Below are positions 49,420-59,829 of a stretch of DNA of 64,000 nucleotides, in pieces (the first letter of the stretch is position 1; every line of letters starts with the position of its first letter). Below the pieces are notes generated by a model that was not told the DNA's origin, made no database searches, and saw nothing but the letters and a program-made list of their open reading frames with translations. This stretch comes from Roseivirga thermotolerans. GTDB lineage: Bacteria; Bacteroidota; Bacteroidia; Cytophagales; Cyclobacteriaceae. The stretch is taken from assembly GCF_014653175.1 (NCBI RefSeq), contig NZ_BNAG01000005.1, positions 120,448 to 184,447 of the forward strand. The letters are read 5' to 3'. The translations under genes and the position numbers were made by a program.

Positions 49420-50241
49420 CTACTTAGCCATAACCCGATGAATGGACGAATCGGCCAGGTTAGTACTAGACGGAGTAAACCCCGCAAAATATTTAAACTC
49501 CCGAACCAGATGTGCTCTATCGGAATAACCCAGTTCATCGGCCAGGGTATTCCAGCAAGGTTTGGGGTTTTGGGTAATGCGCTCAATGGTATGGCTGAAG
49601 CGGGTAATGCGCTCGTAGGCCTTGGGACTCAATCCAAAATGACTTTTAAACAAGCGTTGTATTTGCCTGTCGCATAAATAAAAATTATCGCGTAAAGCTT
49701 TAGTGCTGAAAAGAGCGTTTCCGGTTCGCGTGGCTCCCACTGCTCTTACGAAAAACTCATTGGCAACCTTCTGCTCATCCATCCAGTCAATGAGAAACTC
49801 ATCTACCAAAGCCACCTGCTTTTCCAAATTCTCTTCTTTAAGAAGGTGGTTTCTAAGCAAAGAGAATATGGGGTTGTCTAAAAATTGAGCTTCAATGAAA
49901 GCATTGTGTACACTGTTTAGCGGAAATCTGAAAATGGCAGAAAACCACTCGGGCTTTAGCGATATGCCGATAACCTGGCTGTTACCATGCATTTTCCAAT
50001 GCACGGGTTTGTCCATGAGTCCTACGACATAGTTGCTCGGAAACACCCTCCATTCATTATCAATCTTACCCAATTGAAGCTCTCCTCTTACCTGAATAAT
50101 CCACTCGGCCGTACCCAGAGGCAAACAGGTTTGTTCCGTGGTAAGGCTGTTAGGCTCAAAGTCTGTTGTGGTTACCCAATAATGGCTAACAATTCCCGAT
50201 AAATGAGCCGAAGGTTTAAAAGTGTAGTAAGAAGGCCTCAT
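49420..50241 (-). CDS. AraC family transcriptional regulator
   Basis: A 273-residue regulator. The N-terminal cupin-like half begins MRPSYYTFKPSAHLSGIVSHYWVT, a pattern of the DUF6597-type sensor. The C-terminal AraC domain has FYLCDRQIQRLFKSHFGLSPKAYERITRF and DELGYSDRAHLVREFKYFAGFTP-type double helix-turn-helix sequence. The frame opens at 50280, but the ATG at 50241 gives the usual start. The target genes are unknown; the gene stands downstream of a terminator-like hairpin and of the cytochrome gene on the same strand. Confidence 0.9.
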   Translation of the reverse strand: MRPSYYTFKPSAHLSGIVSHYWVTTTDFEPNSLTTEQTCLPLGTAEWIIQVRGELQLGKIDNEWRVFPSNYVVGLMDKPVHWKMHGNSQVIGISLKPEWFSAIFRFPLNSVHNAFIEAQFLDNPIFSLLRNHLLKEENLEKQVALVDEFLIDWMDEQKVANEFFVRAVGATRTGNALFSTKALRDNFYLCDRQIQRLFKSHFGLSPKAYERITRFSHTIERITQNPKPCWNTLADELGYSDRAHLVREFKYFAGFTPSSTNLADSSIHRVMAK

Positions 50242-50283
50242 AAATGAATACCAGACTTTGCCAATACTGTATTTTGCCAAAGA

Positions 50284-50316
50284 AGGTTGCAGCAGGTAAA
50301 GAATACTGCTGCAACC
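50284..50316 (-). terminator. Hairpin before the AraC gene
   Basis: GGTTGCAGCAG (50284-50294) and CTGCTGCAACC (50306-50316). On the minus strand it is followed by TTCTTTGG. It would end the transcript coming from the cytochrome side. Confidence 0.6.
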
Positions 50317-50325
50317 TCTCTGTTT

Positions 50326-50469
50326 CTATGGGTTGAGTTTCTGATAGGTAACCTTTGTTTTGCATCCGGTGCCCCCCTCTAACTCGATGGTTGTAAAACT
50401 TGTACTACCTGCCTGACGAATTAGCTGATAGCTATTGCACTCGGCTTCATTATTTCGACACACATCCAT
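50326..50469 (-). CDS. Small ORF or gene remnant, unknown
   Basis: A 47-codon frame (MDVCRNNEAECNSYQLIRQA, then EGGTGCKTKVTYQKLNP) with three cysteines, ending just before a terminator-like hairpin. Coding-like residue composition, but no signal peptide and no family. It may be the C-terminal remnant of a longer secreted protein, since the frame stays open nine codons upstream of the ATG. It follows the cytochrome gene on the same strand. Confidence 0.3.
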   Translation of the reverse strand: MDVCRNNEAECNSYQLIRQAGSTSFTTIELEGGTGCKTKVTYQKLNP

Positions 50470-50523
50470 ATGGCTGTAATGTATCTGATATTCATTTTAG
50501 GATTCTTAAATAGTGAAAAACGC

Positions 50524-51099
50524 CTATAAGGTTTCGAACGGTCGTGCTGCCGGAACAATATTGCGGACGGGAGGAGTAGATTTGAGGTATTTAAAAATAG
50601 CCCTGAGTTCGTCTTCCTCCAGCTGAGCATAGTTTGGCCATGGCATTGGCGGCAGCAAATCGCGACTGGCTTCAACACCCTTATATTTGCCTTTGGTCAT
50701 GGCTGTTTTAAACTGCTCGAAAGTCCAGTTGCCGATTCCTGTTTCGTCCGAACTAATGTTTGCCGCATAAGAGACGCCCCAGGGGCCCACGGCCACTGTG
50801 CTTTGGTGGCCAAAAAGTACCCATTCGCTTACCAGTTCTTTATTGACCGCAGGGAGTGGTTCGTTTTGAGGGTGCCCCGAGAGCAAACGGGTGTTATCTT
50901 CTTCCGGACCAAATGCCGTAAAAACCTTGGGCGAATGACAGTCGCCACAACCAATGGTGGTAACCAGCTTTTTCCCTTTTAAAATTTCCTGCTGCTCTGT
51001 AAGTATTGGAGCCGTTATTTGCTGCTCCATAACAGGCGGTTGGCAAGCGGCTATTAGTCCCACTGCCAATGCCATCATGTAATTGACCTTGCTTTTCAT
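50524..51099 (-). CDS. Cytochrome c lipoprotein
   Basis: A 191-residue lipoprotein (signal MKSKVNYMMALAVGLIAAC). It has a single c-type haem site TIGCGDCHSPK and a likely distal methionine in LPPMPWPNY. The C-terminal EDELRAIFKYLKSTPPV resembles the end of small cytochrome c domains. It probably carries electrons at the periplasmic face. The frame extends to 51246, but the ATG at 51099 starts the signal sequence. It follows the fucosidase gene on the same strand at a 160-bp distance; a functional link is not obvious. Confidence 0.85.
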   Translation of the reverse strand: MKSKVNYMMALAVGLIAACQPPVMEQQITAPILTEQQEILKGKKLVTTIGCGDCHSPKVFTAFGPEEDNTRLLSGHPQNEPLPAVNKELVSEWVLFGHQSTVAVGPWGVSYAANISSDETGIGNWTFEQFKTAMTKGKYKGVEASRDLLPPMPWPNYAQLEEDELRAIFKYLKSTPPVRNIVPAARPFETL

Positions 51100-51259
51100 A
51101 ATATTTGTTGTTGTAAGTTTTGAGTATGAATTTTTATGAAATTCAGTCACGAAATTAGAGCAGAGCCATCGCTGAAGTATTGAAAAAAAGCGACATTCTA
51201 GCGAAAAGCACCTTGCTTTCAGAACTTTGCAAAGTGTGTAACCCAAAAAAACGGAAGGT

Positions 51260-53071
51260 CTACCGACTCAGACGAAAAACCCAGGCATGTTTCCCTTCTA
51301 CACGACTGAACTTTATACCGGAGGTATCGATAATCAGCTTGCCTTTTCGGTAGTGCCAGGGCAGGTCGATAGAGTCATAACCTAAAAGATTGATTCGGGT
51401 TTCGCTATTGGGCCGGGGAATAGACAAAACCAACTCATCATCCGGCCATTGCATGGTAATGGCATATATATTACCCCGGTTTTGTGTATAGGCAATGTGT
51501 TGCTGCAGCGATTGGTAAGTGGCCTTCAACCCGTTTTCATTGCCTGCGAGGTTTACCAGTAAATTTTTCTGAGGGATGACTTCTTTCTTGCCATTGGGTG
51601 TTATCCAGTAGAGTTCCAGACGGGCATTGTGAGTTTTCTCAAAATATTCTATTCGTATAGGATACCTATTGTTTGCCTTTAAATTCAACACTCCCTGACT
51701 TACTACTACCGCATCATTACCCATAACAAAGCCATTGGCTCCCTCGGGCGCATTCTTCCATTGGTTAATAACGAGTTGGTCATTGATCCACACCCGAACC
51801 CCATCATCGGCCAGTGCTTCTATCCGGAACGGGCCGCTTTGGTCTGGCCTCAAGTATCCTTCCCAAATGGCTGTAAACTCATCTTCCCTTATAGGACCTC
51901 CGGGGTTATTCCTTACCCAGTTAAAGTTTATTTGAGCATCCACTCGCTGCAAAGTGACCTGGCGCTCCTCACCACTTACGGTATACGTTTCGGCTCCATA
52001 AATGGCTTCCCCATTAATGGCCAGCCAGTCGCCTAATTGTATTAACCGATCTTGCTGTAAAAGCGGAATCTGACCATCAGCTGTTGGTCCCACATTAATA
52101 ATCATTCCCCCACCATTGGCCACAGCTCTTACAAAACTGTGTACAAGTTCAGTACCGGTTAAGTAGGCTTGCAATTTTTCGAATCGGTTCAATCCAAACG
52201 AGCGCCCCAGGCCTCTTACCTCTGCCCATGGCCTGTCTGAGGTCTTTATTCCTGAGCTGTATTCCGGTGTAATAAAGCCCATTCCTTCGCTACCATTGCC
52301 CCACCGGTCGTTTACCACAGCGTCTGCTCCCACCAAATTAAAGTACCAGGCTATTAATTCAGCGGCATGCCATTCTTCAGCCGAATTGAACCACTCTCCA
52401 TCTGCAAAAATCAGATCTGGCCTGTAAGTGGCGACAAGCTCTTTGAATTGCGGAATCATGTGTTGCTCTACATATGGGCCAATGTTACGATGCGGGTCGG
52501 TATCCCAACGATGCAATGGGTGGTTCCATTCAGGCAATGAATAGTATAGCCCCATTCTAAGTCCTGCGTCTTTCACAGCCCGGGTCAGTTCTCCCACCAG
52601 ATCACGCTTAGGCCCCACTTCCATACTGTTCCAGTTGCGGGCATACCGGCTTGGCCAAAGCGCATAACCATCGTGATGCTTGGCAACCATTACCACATAT
52701 TTTGCACCTGCCTTGTGGAATATATGTGCCCATTCATCAGGGTTAAAAAGTTTTGCTTTGAACAATGGCGCAAAGTCGTTGTAGGTAAATTTTTCGCCAT
52801 AATTTTTCTTCATGAAGTTGGTTCTCAGCGAATCACCCAGCATCAATCCGCGCAAATACCATTCTGCATAATCTTCTTTATTGCTGTATGCCGGAACAGA
52901 ATAAACGCCCCAATGAATAAATACACCGAGTTTAGCATCGGTAAACCACTTGGGGTAAGGGCGGTTCTTCAATTCTTGCCAATTGGCCGAATAGACTTTT
53001 TGCCAACCGAAAGCCGGGGTATAACACAAAGTAACAACCAACAACACAACAGAAACTAACCTCTTTTTCAT
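51260..53071 (-). CDS. Secreted alpha-L-fucosidase (GH29) with PA14 domain
   Basis: A 603-residue secreted glycosidase. The signal peptide is MKKRLVSVVLLVVTLCYTPA. The GH29 barrel begins RPYPKWFTDAKLGVFIHWGV, and the nucleophile Asp is in RPDLIFADGEWF. HHDGYALWPSRY is another family block. A PA14 carbohydrate-binding domain (about residues 380-520, TAIWEGYLRPDQSGPF, DDGVRVWINDQLVI) is inserted before a short C-terminal beta domain. It releases fucose from glycans such as algal fucans, though specificity is unknown. The frame extends 26 codons further upstream, but the Met at 53071 is the signal start. Confidence 0.9.
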   Translation of the reverse strand: MKKRLVSVVLLVVTLCYTPAFGWQKVYSANWQELKNRPYPKWFTDAKLGVFIHWGVYSVPAYSNKEDYAEWYLRGLMLGDSLRTNFMKKNYGEKFTYNDFAPLFKAKLFNPDEWAHIFHKAGAKYVVMVAKHHDGYALWPSRYARNWNSMEVGPKRDLVGELTRAVKDAGLRMGLYYSLPEWNHPLHRWDTDPHRNIGPYVEQHMIPQFKELVATYRPDLIFADGEWFNSAEEWHAAELIAWYFNLVGADAVVNDRWGNGSEGMGFITPEYSSGIKTSDRPWAEVRGLGRSFGLNRFEKLQAYLTGTELVHSFVRAVANGGGMIINVGPTADGQIPLLQQDRLIQLGDWLAINGEAIYGAETYTVSGEERQVTLQRVDAQINFNWVRNNPGGPIREDEFTAIWEGYLRPDQSGPFRIEALADDGVRVWINDQLVINQWKNAPEGANGFVMGNDAVVVSQGVLNLKANNRYPIRIEYFEKTHNARLELYWITPNGKKEVIPQKNLLVNLAGNENGLKATYQSLQQHIAYTQNRGNIYAITMQWPDDELVLSIPRPNSETRINLLGYDSIDLPWHYRKGKLIIDTSGIKFSRVEGKHAWVFRLSR

Positions 53072-53169
53072 GGGGCCACAGGAGTAAACCTCTAAGTTAA
53101 AGGAAATGGGGTGGAGATCTCGTTGAGGGAAAGCAATAAAGGCAAGCAAACCTTAGTCAGGAATTCTGG

Positions 53170-54477
53170 TTAGAGCTCAAAGCCTAATCTAATTACCCAT
53201 GATCTTTTATTTGGACTACGCGAAGGGTCATAGAAGAAGTCATAAAGTACGGTGGTATTAATTTTTATTTTCTCCTTAAGCACAAAACGTCTTCCAATAC
53301 CAGCAAGTAAAGTATTATGCCATAGACTAGAGTATAGGTTGTCTTGTGAGTTGGTTAAATTATACTGGGTGGCCTCATAATTGGCTTGCAGGTAAAGGGC
53401 GGAGGTCACTTGATAGCGGGAAATACTTCTGATGCTTAACAAATTCTTTGCTAGATCATTATTTGTTGTGGTTTGGTCTATCTTCCCCAACCTAGCTCTT
53501 CCTGCTATTTCGAATCCGAATGCTAAACGTTTGTTTATTGGGTAAATCACATTGCCAGCAAAATCTATGGAAACTGGTTTTTCGGGAACGTAGGTAAGAT
53601 TACCTCCAAACTTAAGCCTTTTCAGAAAAGGCTGATCTCTATAAGGATTGTACCTTTTGGGGGCTTCTTCCAAACTTTCCAAGCTTGGAAACTCTTCCTT
53701 GGCTTCCTGCATTTTAACCATAGCATCATCGAACCTCCCTTGCAGGCTTTCTCCAACGCTTTCTAGTTCCTTTGCCTTACTTTCTAATTTTTCTTTGACA
53801 AAATCGTTGGTCTGAAACTGATCCATATTTTGTCTGTAACCTTCAGGAAGTGGCTTATAAGCTTTCATCTTATCTATTTGCTTTTTGGCCAGTTGGGCTT
53901 CGGGTATACTCTCTACCTGAGCCAGCAATTCCTTATCCCAATCGCTGAATTGCGATTTATACTGTTCTAAATCTTCGAACAACTCAGCAGCCCTCTTATT
54001 CACCTTTCTCAGATTCTGAGCATTGAAAACATCTCTGGCCTTTAGACTATCGCGCTTTAAGGTTTCAATAGCTTCCAACTCCTTTATCTCGGAGATACTT
54101 TGTTTTACTTCATCCGATACCGGTAATTTTTCAGGCGTTTTCTGAATGTCTTCAACCAGTTGTTTGCGAATATCGGTAAAAGCTGTCTGCGTAGTATCAT
54201 GCAATTCTTTTTCAAGATTGTTCTTACGCTCTTCAATGAGCCTATCAATCTCCTCATCTGACAACTCAGGATATTCTTTGGAGAGCCTGGCCTTACCTCT
54301 CTTCCTCAATTGTCTAAGCTCTTTTAAAAATTTGTTGTTGGAAGTTTGAAGCTCCCCAGAAGAGGTTTCAATTCCATTGTCATTCGAGAAATCAATACTC
54401 TGAGATAGCAAAACATTACTGGTGGTTAGTAATCCTAGCAATAGTAGAAGTAAATGTGTGTGCTTAAAGCCATTCAT
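53170..54477 (-). CDS. Coiled-coil protein with outer-membrane-like C-terminal domain, unknown
   Basis: A 435-residue exported protein (signal MNGFKHTHLLLLLLGLLTTS). Residues ~50-280 are highly charged helix and coiled coil (RLIEERKNNLEKELHDTTQ, ESKAKELESVGESLQGRF). The last ~150 residues are rich in alternating beta strands with aromatic ends (LKFGGNLTYVPEKPVSIDF, ALYLQANYEATQYNL, WVIRLGFEL), like a small outer-membrane barrel. No family recognised. It is 24 bp downstream of the last gene of the five-member secreted-protein array on the same strand, so it may anchor or export those proteins; that is an inference. Confidence 0.6.
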   Translation of the reverse strand: MNGFKHTHLLLLLLGLLTTSNVLLSQSIDFSNDNGIETSSGELQTSNNKFLKELRQLRKRGKARLSKEYPELSDEEIDRLIEERKNNLEKELHDTTQTAFTDIRKQLVEDIQKTPEKLPVSDEVKQSISEIKELEAIETLKRDSLKARDVFNAQNLRKVNKRAAELFEDLEQYKSQFSDWDKELLAQVESIPEAQLAKKQIDKMKAYKPLPEGYRQNMDQFQTNDFVKEKLESKAKELESVGESLQGRFDDAMVKMQEAKEEFPSLESLEEAPKRYNPYRDQPFLKRLKFGGNLTYVPEKPVSIDFAGNVIYPINKRLAFGFEIAGRARLGKIDQTTTNNDLAKNLLSIRSISRYQVTSALYLQANYEATQYNLTNSQDNLYSSLWHNTLLAGIGRRFVLKEKIKINTTVLYDFFYDPSRSPNKRSWVIRLGFEL

Positions 54478-54501
54478 AGTAGCAATCTAGTCAATATATC
54501 T

Positions 54502-55431
54502 CTACTGTTTGCCCTTATTTTTCAGTTCAAGAATTTCTTGTTCCAACTGAAGTACTTTTTTATTCTGTTCAATAATATACAGGGTCAGCTCTTCAATCTT
54601 CTCCAAAAGTTTGAGCTGCATATCGCCAACGTCCTGGCCGTTGGCTTCCACTTCTTTGGCACTTGGCATGTTCGGAAGGTGGGAGTTGGCTTTGATATAG
54701 CTTTCCAATTCCGGTAGGCTTCTCAGTTCATAATCCGGCTTGAACACGTAATCGGGGACTGTTCCGGGAGTGGCGGTCACTTTGACCTTTTTGGATTCAA
54801 TGTCATTGTCAACTATCATTTTTTGGCCAAAAAAGCTTGTGCCGTTGTGAACTAATGCCCCTGCATTGTTGATACTGAATACCTTCCCTACTGCCGTAGT
54901 AACCCCAAAAGCATAATATAAGGGGTTCGAACCCGTGTTATCTATCCACAGGTCTGGTGCATTCGTAAAGCTATAACCAGAAGATAAATCGTTGACTCTT
55001 AAGAGTGCCTGCCTTGTGCCTTTAATCAAACCATCCGCAGAGAGTCCGCCACTGGGTATATCAACATCACCAGTATTACTTATTGTAAATAAAACACTGC
55101 TTAATCCATCACCACCCACTGATCCTTTGCCGAACAGCAGCCCTTGGCTTTCACTTAGTATCATACCCGCATTTAAGGTTTGAGCATTGTTTCCAGCTGA
55201 ACCTAAATACAGATAATCGGCATAATTGGAAGCCCAGCTACTATTCAGCAGAAAGTGGTCTGTATAACCCCAAGAGCTGACTTTTCTCAGTATTGACCTT
55301 TCAGTGATTTTCAGTTTTTGGTCTGTAGTCCCGCCTTCCACATATAAGTCTCCGTCTACAGTTTGGTCTTGTGCATTTGAGTATGTAAAAACAGCCATCA
55401 GGCAGGCTATGATCAGTATTCTTGTTCTCAT
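54502..55431 (-). CDS. Array protein A: secreted, tail-fibre-like variable centre
   Basis: A 309-residue member of a five-gene tandem family. It shares the signal peptide ([20 protein letters not shown]) with B and D, and the last ~100 residues ([39 protein letters not shown], then a coiled coil of [17 protein letters not shown]) with all others. The centre is unique: [31 protein letters not shown] and [20 protein letters not shown]. Such beta-rich segments resemble phage tail-fibre shafts. The tail is shorter than in B-D (ends ELKNKGKQ). Probably trimeric and surface-exposed. It is the last gene of the array on the minus strand. Confidence 0.7.
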   Translation of the reverse strand: MRTRILIIACLMAVFTYSNAQDQTVDGDLYVEGGTTDQKLKITERSILRKVSSWGYTDHFLLNSSWASNYADYLYLGSAGNNAQTLNAGMILSESQGLLFGKGSVGGDGLSSVLFTISNTGDVDIPSGGLSADGLIKGTRQALLRVNDLSSGYSFTNAPDLWIDNTGSNPLYYAFGVTTAVGKVFSINNAGALVHNGTSFFGQKMIVDNDIESKKVKVTATPGTVPDYVFKPDYELRSLPELESYIKANSHLPNMPSAKEVEANGQDVGDMQLKLLEKIEELTLYIIEQNKKVLQLEQEILELKNKGKQ

Positions 55432-55864
55432 GTGAGTTTATTTTGAAGGTTAAAAATCAACTTTTGTTAAGGCTTATATGGCCGATCCTAATTTAGTATT
55501 TTAATAATAAAAAATATTTCATTGATGTTAAGAAAGCAGCCTCAGTTTTCGGAGCCATAGAAAGTATGTCTTACCGGCTAATACATGAGATGCCCATTTT
55601 TTTTGCGGCATGGTTTCATTAAAAGAAGGATGTCTCCAAAGCCTCAAAACTGTTCATTCCGATCTTGTCTACCGACAAGCAGGTTTGCTTTAGAATCTAT
55701 ACGCTTGATACTCTGTGCTATGAAGACCCTGAAACCTGCCTTTGCCACAGGCAGGTTCAGGGTAACGCTTATCTGGCTGTTGAGACAGCCTTATTCTTTC
55801 TGCAGTCTTGTAAAAGAATGATGTAGTGCTTTTTTTGTGAAAACCCTTTACTCAGTCTACAGCA
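55432..55864. repeat. Array spacer 1 (433 bp homologous repeat)
   Basis: No coding sequence of its own. It begins GTGAGTTTATTTTGAAGG next to the ATG and ends before the stop of B, and it is repeated with few changes as spacers 2-4. It contains a hairpin ACCTGCCTTTGCCACAGGCA and a CTTGT/ACAAG stem. Confidence 0.9.
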
Positions 55865-56773
55865 CTACTCCTTTTGATTGGCTTTCAAATCTTCGATCTC
55901 CTTGGATTGCTTTTCAACTATTTCTTTAAGTGCCTTGACTTCTTTATTCTGTTCAATAATATACAGGGTCAGCTCTTCAATCTTCTCCAAGAGCTTCAAC
56001 TGCATGTCCCCAACGTCTTGGCCGTTGGTTTCCACTTCTTTGGCACTGGGCACGTTCGGAAGGTGGGAATTGGCTTTGATATAGCTTTCCAATTCCGGTA
56101 GGCTTCTCAGTTCATAATCCGGCTTGAACACGTAATCGGGAACACTGCCAGGAGTGGCCGTGACCTTGACCTTTTTGGATTCTATGTTTCCTTCAACATA
56201 AACATGGGCATCAAATTTGAAAAAATCATAACTTCCATTGTAATAAAGAGACCCCTCACCGCTGGTATCATTGAAAAGTATCCCAGACCATAAGTCTGTG
56301 GAGCTTACCCTAATCGGAGCATCATTATCCGTACTTATCGTAACGACCCCGTTAACCGTGCCACCCCCTGATAACTTGAGATAGGAAGCGTCAAGAACAG
56401 ATGCGTAGTTACTATTGTCCAGAACTCTTTTCCAGCCAACCCAAGAACCATTATACCTTTCCCTAAAGAATATAGACCCATCTGTATACGGAATGGCCAG
56501 TTGTGTAAGATTGCCAGAACCATCTTTGGAAACGTACTCAAATGAAAACGGGTGATAATAAGTACTTCCCCCCATTCCATTAGACGCACTTCCTCTTAGT
56601 AGAGTATATCCGTTACCACTTCTTGCGTTAGTAACGTGATTCCAATCAAGTGTACCAACAGTTGTCTTTGTTCCAAAGCCTCCAATAAGTTGACCATTGA
56701 CCGTTTGGTCTTGTGCATTTGAGTATGTAAAAACAGCCATCAGGCAGGCTATGATCAGTATTCTTGTTCTCAT
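55865..56773 (-). CDS. Array protein B: secreted, tail-fibre-like
   Basis: A 302-residue secreted protein. Same signal as A, D. The centre contains [40 protein letters not shown] and [19 protein letters not shown], which look like the pyocin-knob/tail-fibre tip sequences of phages (FRxRYNGxWxxWRxI, then LDSGNY). The shared C-terminal domain follows. It is almost identical to copy D; in the protein only about three positions differ. Its C-terminal DNA differs from D in blocks shared with copy C, which indicates gene conversion. Probably a trimeric surface fibre; partner unknown. Confidence 0.72.
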   Translation of the reverse strand: MRTRILIIACLMAVFTYSNAQDQTVNGQLIGGFGTKTTVGTLDWNHVTNARSGNGYTLLRGSASNGMGGSTYYHPFSFEYVSKDGSGNLTQLAIPYTDGSIFFRERYNGSWVGWKRVLDNSNYASVLDASYLKLSGGGTVNGVVTISTDNDAPIRVSSTDLWSGILFNDTSGEGSLYYNGSYDFFKFDAHVYVEGNIESKKVKVTATPGSVPDYVFKPDYELRSLPELESYIKANSHLPNVPSAKEVETNGQDVGDMQLKLLEKIEELTLYIIEQNKEVKALKEIVEKQSKEIEDLKANQKE

Positions 56774-57202
56774 GTGAGTTTATTTTGAAGGTTAAAAATC
56801 AACTTTTGTTAAGGCTTATATAGCGAATTCTAATTTAGTATTTTAATAATAAAAAATATTTCATTGATGTTAAGAAAGCAGCCTCAGTTTTCGGAGCCAC
56901 AGAAAGTATGTCTTACCGGCCAATACATGAGATGCCCATTTTTTGCGGTATGATTCAATTAAAAGAAGGGTGTCTCCAAAGCCTCAAAACTGTTCATTCC
57001 GATCTTGTCTACCGACAAGCAGGTTTGCTTTAGAAGCTACGCTTGATATTCTGTGCTATGAAGACCCTGAAACCTGCCTTTGCCACAGGCAGATTCAGGG
57101 TAACGCTTATCTGGCTTTTGAGACAGCCTTATTCTTTCTGCAGTCTTGTAAAAGAATGATGTAGTGCTTTTTTTGTGAAAACCCTTTACTTAATATACAA
57201 CA
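56774..57202. repeat. Array spacer 2 (homologous repeat)
   Basis: 429-bp copy of the spacer family between B and C. Same landmarks: AAAAATATTTCATTGATGTT, GCAGCCTCAGTTTTCGGAGC and TTCTTTCTGCAGTCTTGTAA. No gene or terminator recognised with confidence. Confidence 0.9.
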
Positions 57203-58492
57203 CTACTTCTTCTGATTGGCTTTCAAATCTTCAATCTCCTTGGATTGCTTTTCAACTATTTCTTTAAGTGCCTTGACTTCTTTATTCTGTTCAATAATAT
57301 ACAGGGTCAGCTCTTCAATCTTCTCCAAGAGCTTCAACTGCATGTCCCCAACGTCCTGGCCGTTGGCTTCCACTTCTTTGGCACTTGGCATGTTCGGAAG
57401 GTGGGAGTTGGCTTTAATATAGCTTTCCAATTCCGGTAGGCTTCTCAGTTCATAATCCGGCTTGAATACGTAATCGGGAACACTGCCAGGGGTAGCCGTG
57501 ACCTTGACCTTTTTGGATTCGATGTCATCTTCAACGATCATCTTTTGGGTAAATCGACTGGTGCCACTAACGTCTAGCTGGTACAACGGAGAAGAGTTTC
57601 CAATGCCTACTTTACCCATGCCATCAATGATCATCCTATTTCCTCCGTTGTGATAAAAGTAAAACTTATCATCCATAAAGTTTGATGTCAATTGGCTTCT
57701 ATTTACTCCAACTTCTTTAAAATAAATTTGCTGTTGCCCATTGCTATTTGATTGATCAAGAGATAAACCTAAACCATTATTTAGAGTCATCGTTCCATTC
57801 ACAATCGTATTGCCACCAAGTAAATTTTCATTGCCTGTTGTTATCAAGCTGCCGTAGATCGTCTTTGATTGATTTGGGGCATTGATACCATCCCACATCT
57901 GAGTGATATGGGTTGATGTTCCAGAGACATCGGTTCCAGATTCGTTCTTAATTGCAAAAGTACTTGCATTTGAACCTCCTGATGACGTATAGCCACTACT
58001 ATAAACCGTTACATCTTTAGAGTTAGTCACAACATAATATTTCTTACCCCCCCTTAGATAAACCACTATTTGACCAAAAGACCTATTGCCCCTATAAATA
58101 CCCAGTATTGACCGCTCATTGGCATGGTAAAGATTGTTATAGACTTCATATTCCGGGGCTAAATCCTGCCAACCACCACCACGAGCAACTGCAGTGATGG
58201 AGTGCATATTATATGCTTCTCCACCCGACTGAGATAGCATCTCGATATTAAAAAAATGTTTGAGACTAGCTACCTCACCCTCTATCACTACAGGGTAAAA
58301 ATTTGTACTGCTAAGCCCATTCAAATTGGCTTCATGCCTTTTTACTGGGTATGTTAATAATCCACTTTCAATTACTGATGTTGTACTGATGTTTCCAGTA
58401 ACTGTAAGGTTTCCATTCACAGTTTCATCCTGTGCATTTGAGTATGCAAAAACAGCCATCAGGCAGGCTATGATCAGTATTCTTGTTCTCAT
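57203..58492 (-). CDS. Array protein C: secreted, longest variable centre
   Basis: A 429-residue member. Signal [20 protein letters not shown], the most divergent of the close copies. The variable centre is much longer: [40 protein letters not shown] and, near the end, [21 protein letters not shown], a motif very common in tail-fibre-like proteins (VGIGTxSPxxxLDVxG). It then joins the common C-terminal domain and coiled coil ending [13 protein letters not shown]. Suggests that different ligand-binding heads are set on one conserved export and oligomerisation frame. Confidence 0.72.
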   Translation of the reverse strand: MRTRILIIACLMAVFAYSNAQDETVNGNLTVTGNISTTSVIESGLLTYPVKRHEANLNGLSSTNFYPVVIEGEVASLKHFFNIEMLSQSGGEAYNMHSITAVARGGGWQDLAPEYEVYNNLYHANERSILGIYRGNRSFGQIVVYLRGGKKYYVVTNSKDVTVYSSGYTSSGGSNASTFAIKNESGTDVSGTSTHITQMWDGINAPNQSKTIYGSLITTGNENLLGGNTIVNGTMTLNNGLGLSLDQSNSNGQQQIYFKEVGVNRSQLTSNFMDDKFYFYHNGGNRMIIDGMGKVGIGNSSPLYQLDVSGTSRFTQKMIVEDDIESKKVKVTATPGSVPDYVFKPDYELRSLPELESYIKANSHLPNMPSAKEVEANGQDVGDMQLKLLEKIEELTLYIIEQNKEVKALKEIVEKQSKEIEDLKANQKK

Positions 58493-58920
58493 GCGAGTTT
58501 ATTTTGAAGGTTAAAAATCAACTTTTGTTAAGGCTTATATGGCCAATCCTAATTTAGTATTTTAATAATAAAAAATATTTCATTGATGTTAAGAAAGCAG
58601 CCTCAGTTTTCGGAGCCACAGAAAGTATGTCTTACCGGCTAATACATGAGATGCCCATTTTTTGCGGTATGATTCAATTAAAAGAAGGGTGTCTCCAAAG
58701 CCTCAAAACTGTTCATTCCGATCTTGTCTACCGACAAGCAGGTTTGCTTTAGAATCTATGCGCTTGATATTCTGTGCTATAAAGACCCGAAACCTGCCTT
58801 TGCTACAGGCAGGTTCAGGGTGACGCTTATTTGGCTTTTGAGACAGCCTTATTCTTTCTGCAGTCTTGTAAAAGAATGATGTAGTGATTTTTATGAAAAC
58901 CCTTTACTCAGTCTACAGCA
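58493..58920. repeat. Array spacer 3 (homologous repeat)
   Basis: 428-bp copy of the spacer family between C and D, with GAAGACC replaced by AAAGACCCG near the CCTGCCTTTGC hairpin and a T-run shortened to GATTTTTATG. Same substitutions as in spacer 4, so the two share a more recent history. Confidence 0.9.
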
Positions 58921-59829
58921 CTACTTCTTCTGATTGGCTTTCAATTCTTCGATCTCCTTGGATTGCTTTTCAACTATTTCTTTAAGTGCCTTGACTTCTT
59001 TATTCTGTTCAATAATATACAGGGTCAGCTCTTCAATCTTCTCCAAAAGTTTGAGCTGCATATCGCCAACGTCCTGGCCGTTGGTTTCCACTTCTTTGGC
59101 ACTCGGCACGTTCGGAAGGTGGGAATTGGCTTTGATATAGCTTTCAAGCTCTGGTAGGCTTCTCAGTTCATAATCCGGCTTGAACACGTAATCGGGAACA
59201 CTGCCAGGGGTGGCCGTGACCTTGACCTTTCTGGATTCTATGTTTCCTTCAACATAAACATGGGCATCAAATTTGAAAAAATCATAACTTCCATTGTAAT
59301 AAAGAGACCCCTCACCGCTGGTATCATTGAAAAGTATCCCAGACCATAAGTCTGTGGAGCTTACCCTAATCGGAGCATCATTATCCGTACTTATCGTAAC
59401 GACCCCGTTAACCGTGCCACCCCCTGATAACTTGAGATAGGAAGCGTCAAGAACAGATGCGTAGTTACTATTGTCCAGAACTCTTTTCCAGCCAACCCAA
59501 GAACCATTATACCTTTCCCTAAAGAATATAGACCCATCTGTATACGGAATGGCCAGTTGTGTAAGATTGCCAGAACCATCTTTGGAAACGTACTCAAATG
59601 AAAACGGGTGATAATAAGTACTTCCCCCCATTCCATTAGACGCACTTCCTCTTAGTAGAGTATATCCGTTACCACTTCTTGCGTTAGTAACGTGATTCCA
59701 ATCAAGTGTACCAACAGTTGTCTTTGTTCCAAAGCCTCCAATAAGTTGACCATTGACCGTTTGGTCTTGTGCATTTGAGTATGTAAAAACAGCCATCAGG
59801 CAGGCTATGATCAGTATTCTTGTTCTCAT
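58921..59829 (-). CDS. Array protein D: near-identical to B
   Basis: A 302-residue protein. The signal and the whole variable centre are the same as in copy B at nucleotide level, apart from one base seen (TTTTTGG versus TTTCTGG, giving ESKK to ESRK). The coiled-coil region carries instead the CTCCAAAAGTTTGAGCTG version that is shared with copies A and E. Such sharp changes of affinity inside one gene are signs of recombination or gene conversion in the array. Probable surface fibre, function as B. Confidence 0.72.
   Translation of the reverse strand: MRTRILIIACLMAVFTYSNAQDQTVNGQLIGGFGTKTTVGTLDWNHVTNARSGNGYTLLRGSASNGMGGSTYYHPFSFEYVSKDGSGNLTQLAIPYTDGSIFFRERYNGSWVGWKRVLDNSNYASVLDASYLKLSGGGTVNGVVTISTDNDAPIRVSSTDLWSGILFNDTSGEGSLYYNGSYDFFKFDAHVYVEGNIESRKVKVTATPGSVPDYVFKPDYELRSLPELESYIKANSHLPNVPSAKEVETNGQDVGDMQLKLLEKIEELTLYIIEQNKEVKALKEIVEKQSKEIEELKANQKK

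Noticed and set aside
55585..57164. Plus-strand frames of 70-80 codons in the array spacers (55585-55821, 56943-57164)
   Set aside because: They differ in frame and length between the otherwise similar spacers and have no signal, domain or ribosome site; they are by-products of the repeated non-coding DNA.
54454..59157. Plus-strand frames opposite the coiled-coil ends of array genes
   Set aside because: They recur only because the minus-strand coding sequence is repeated; composition is that of an antisense shadow.
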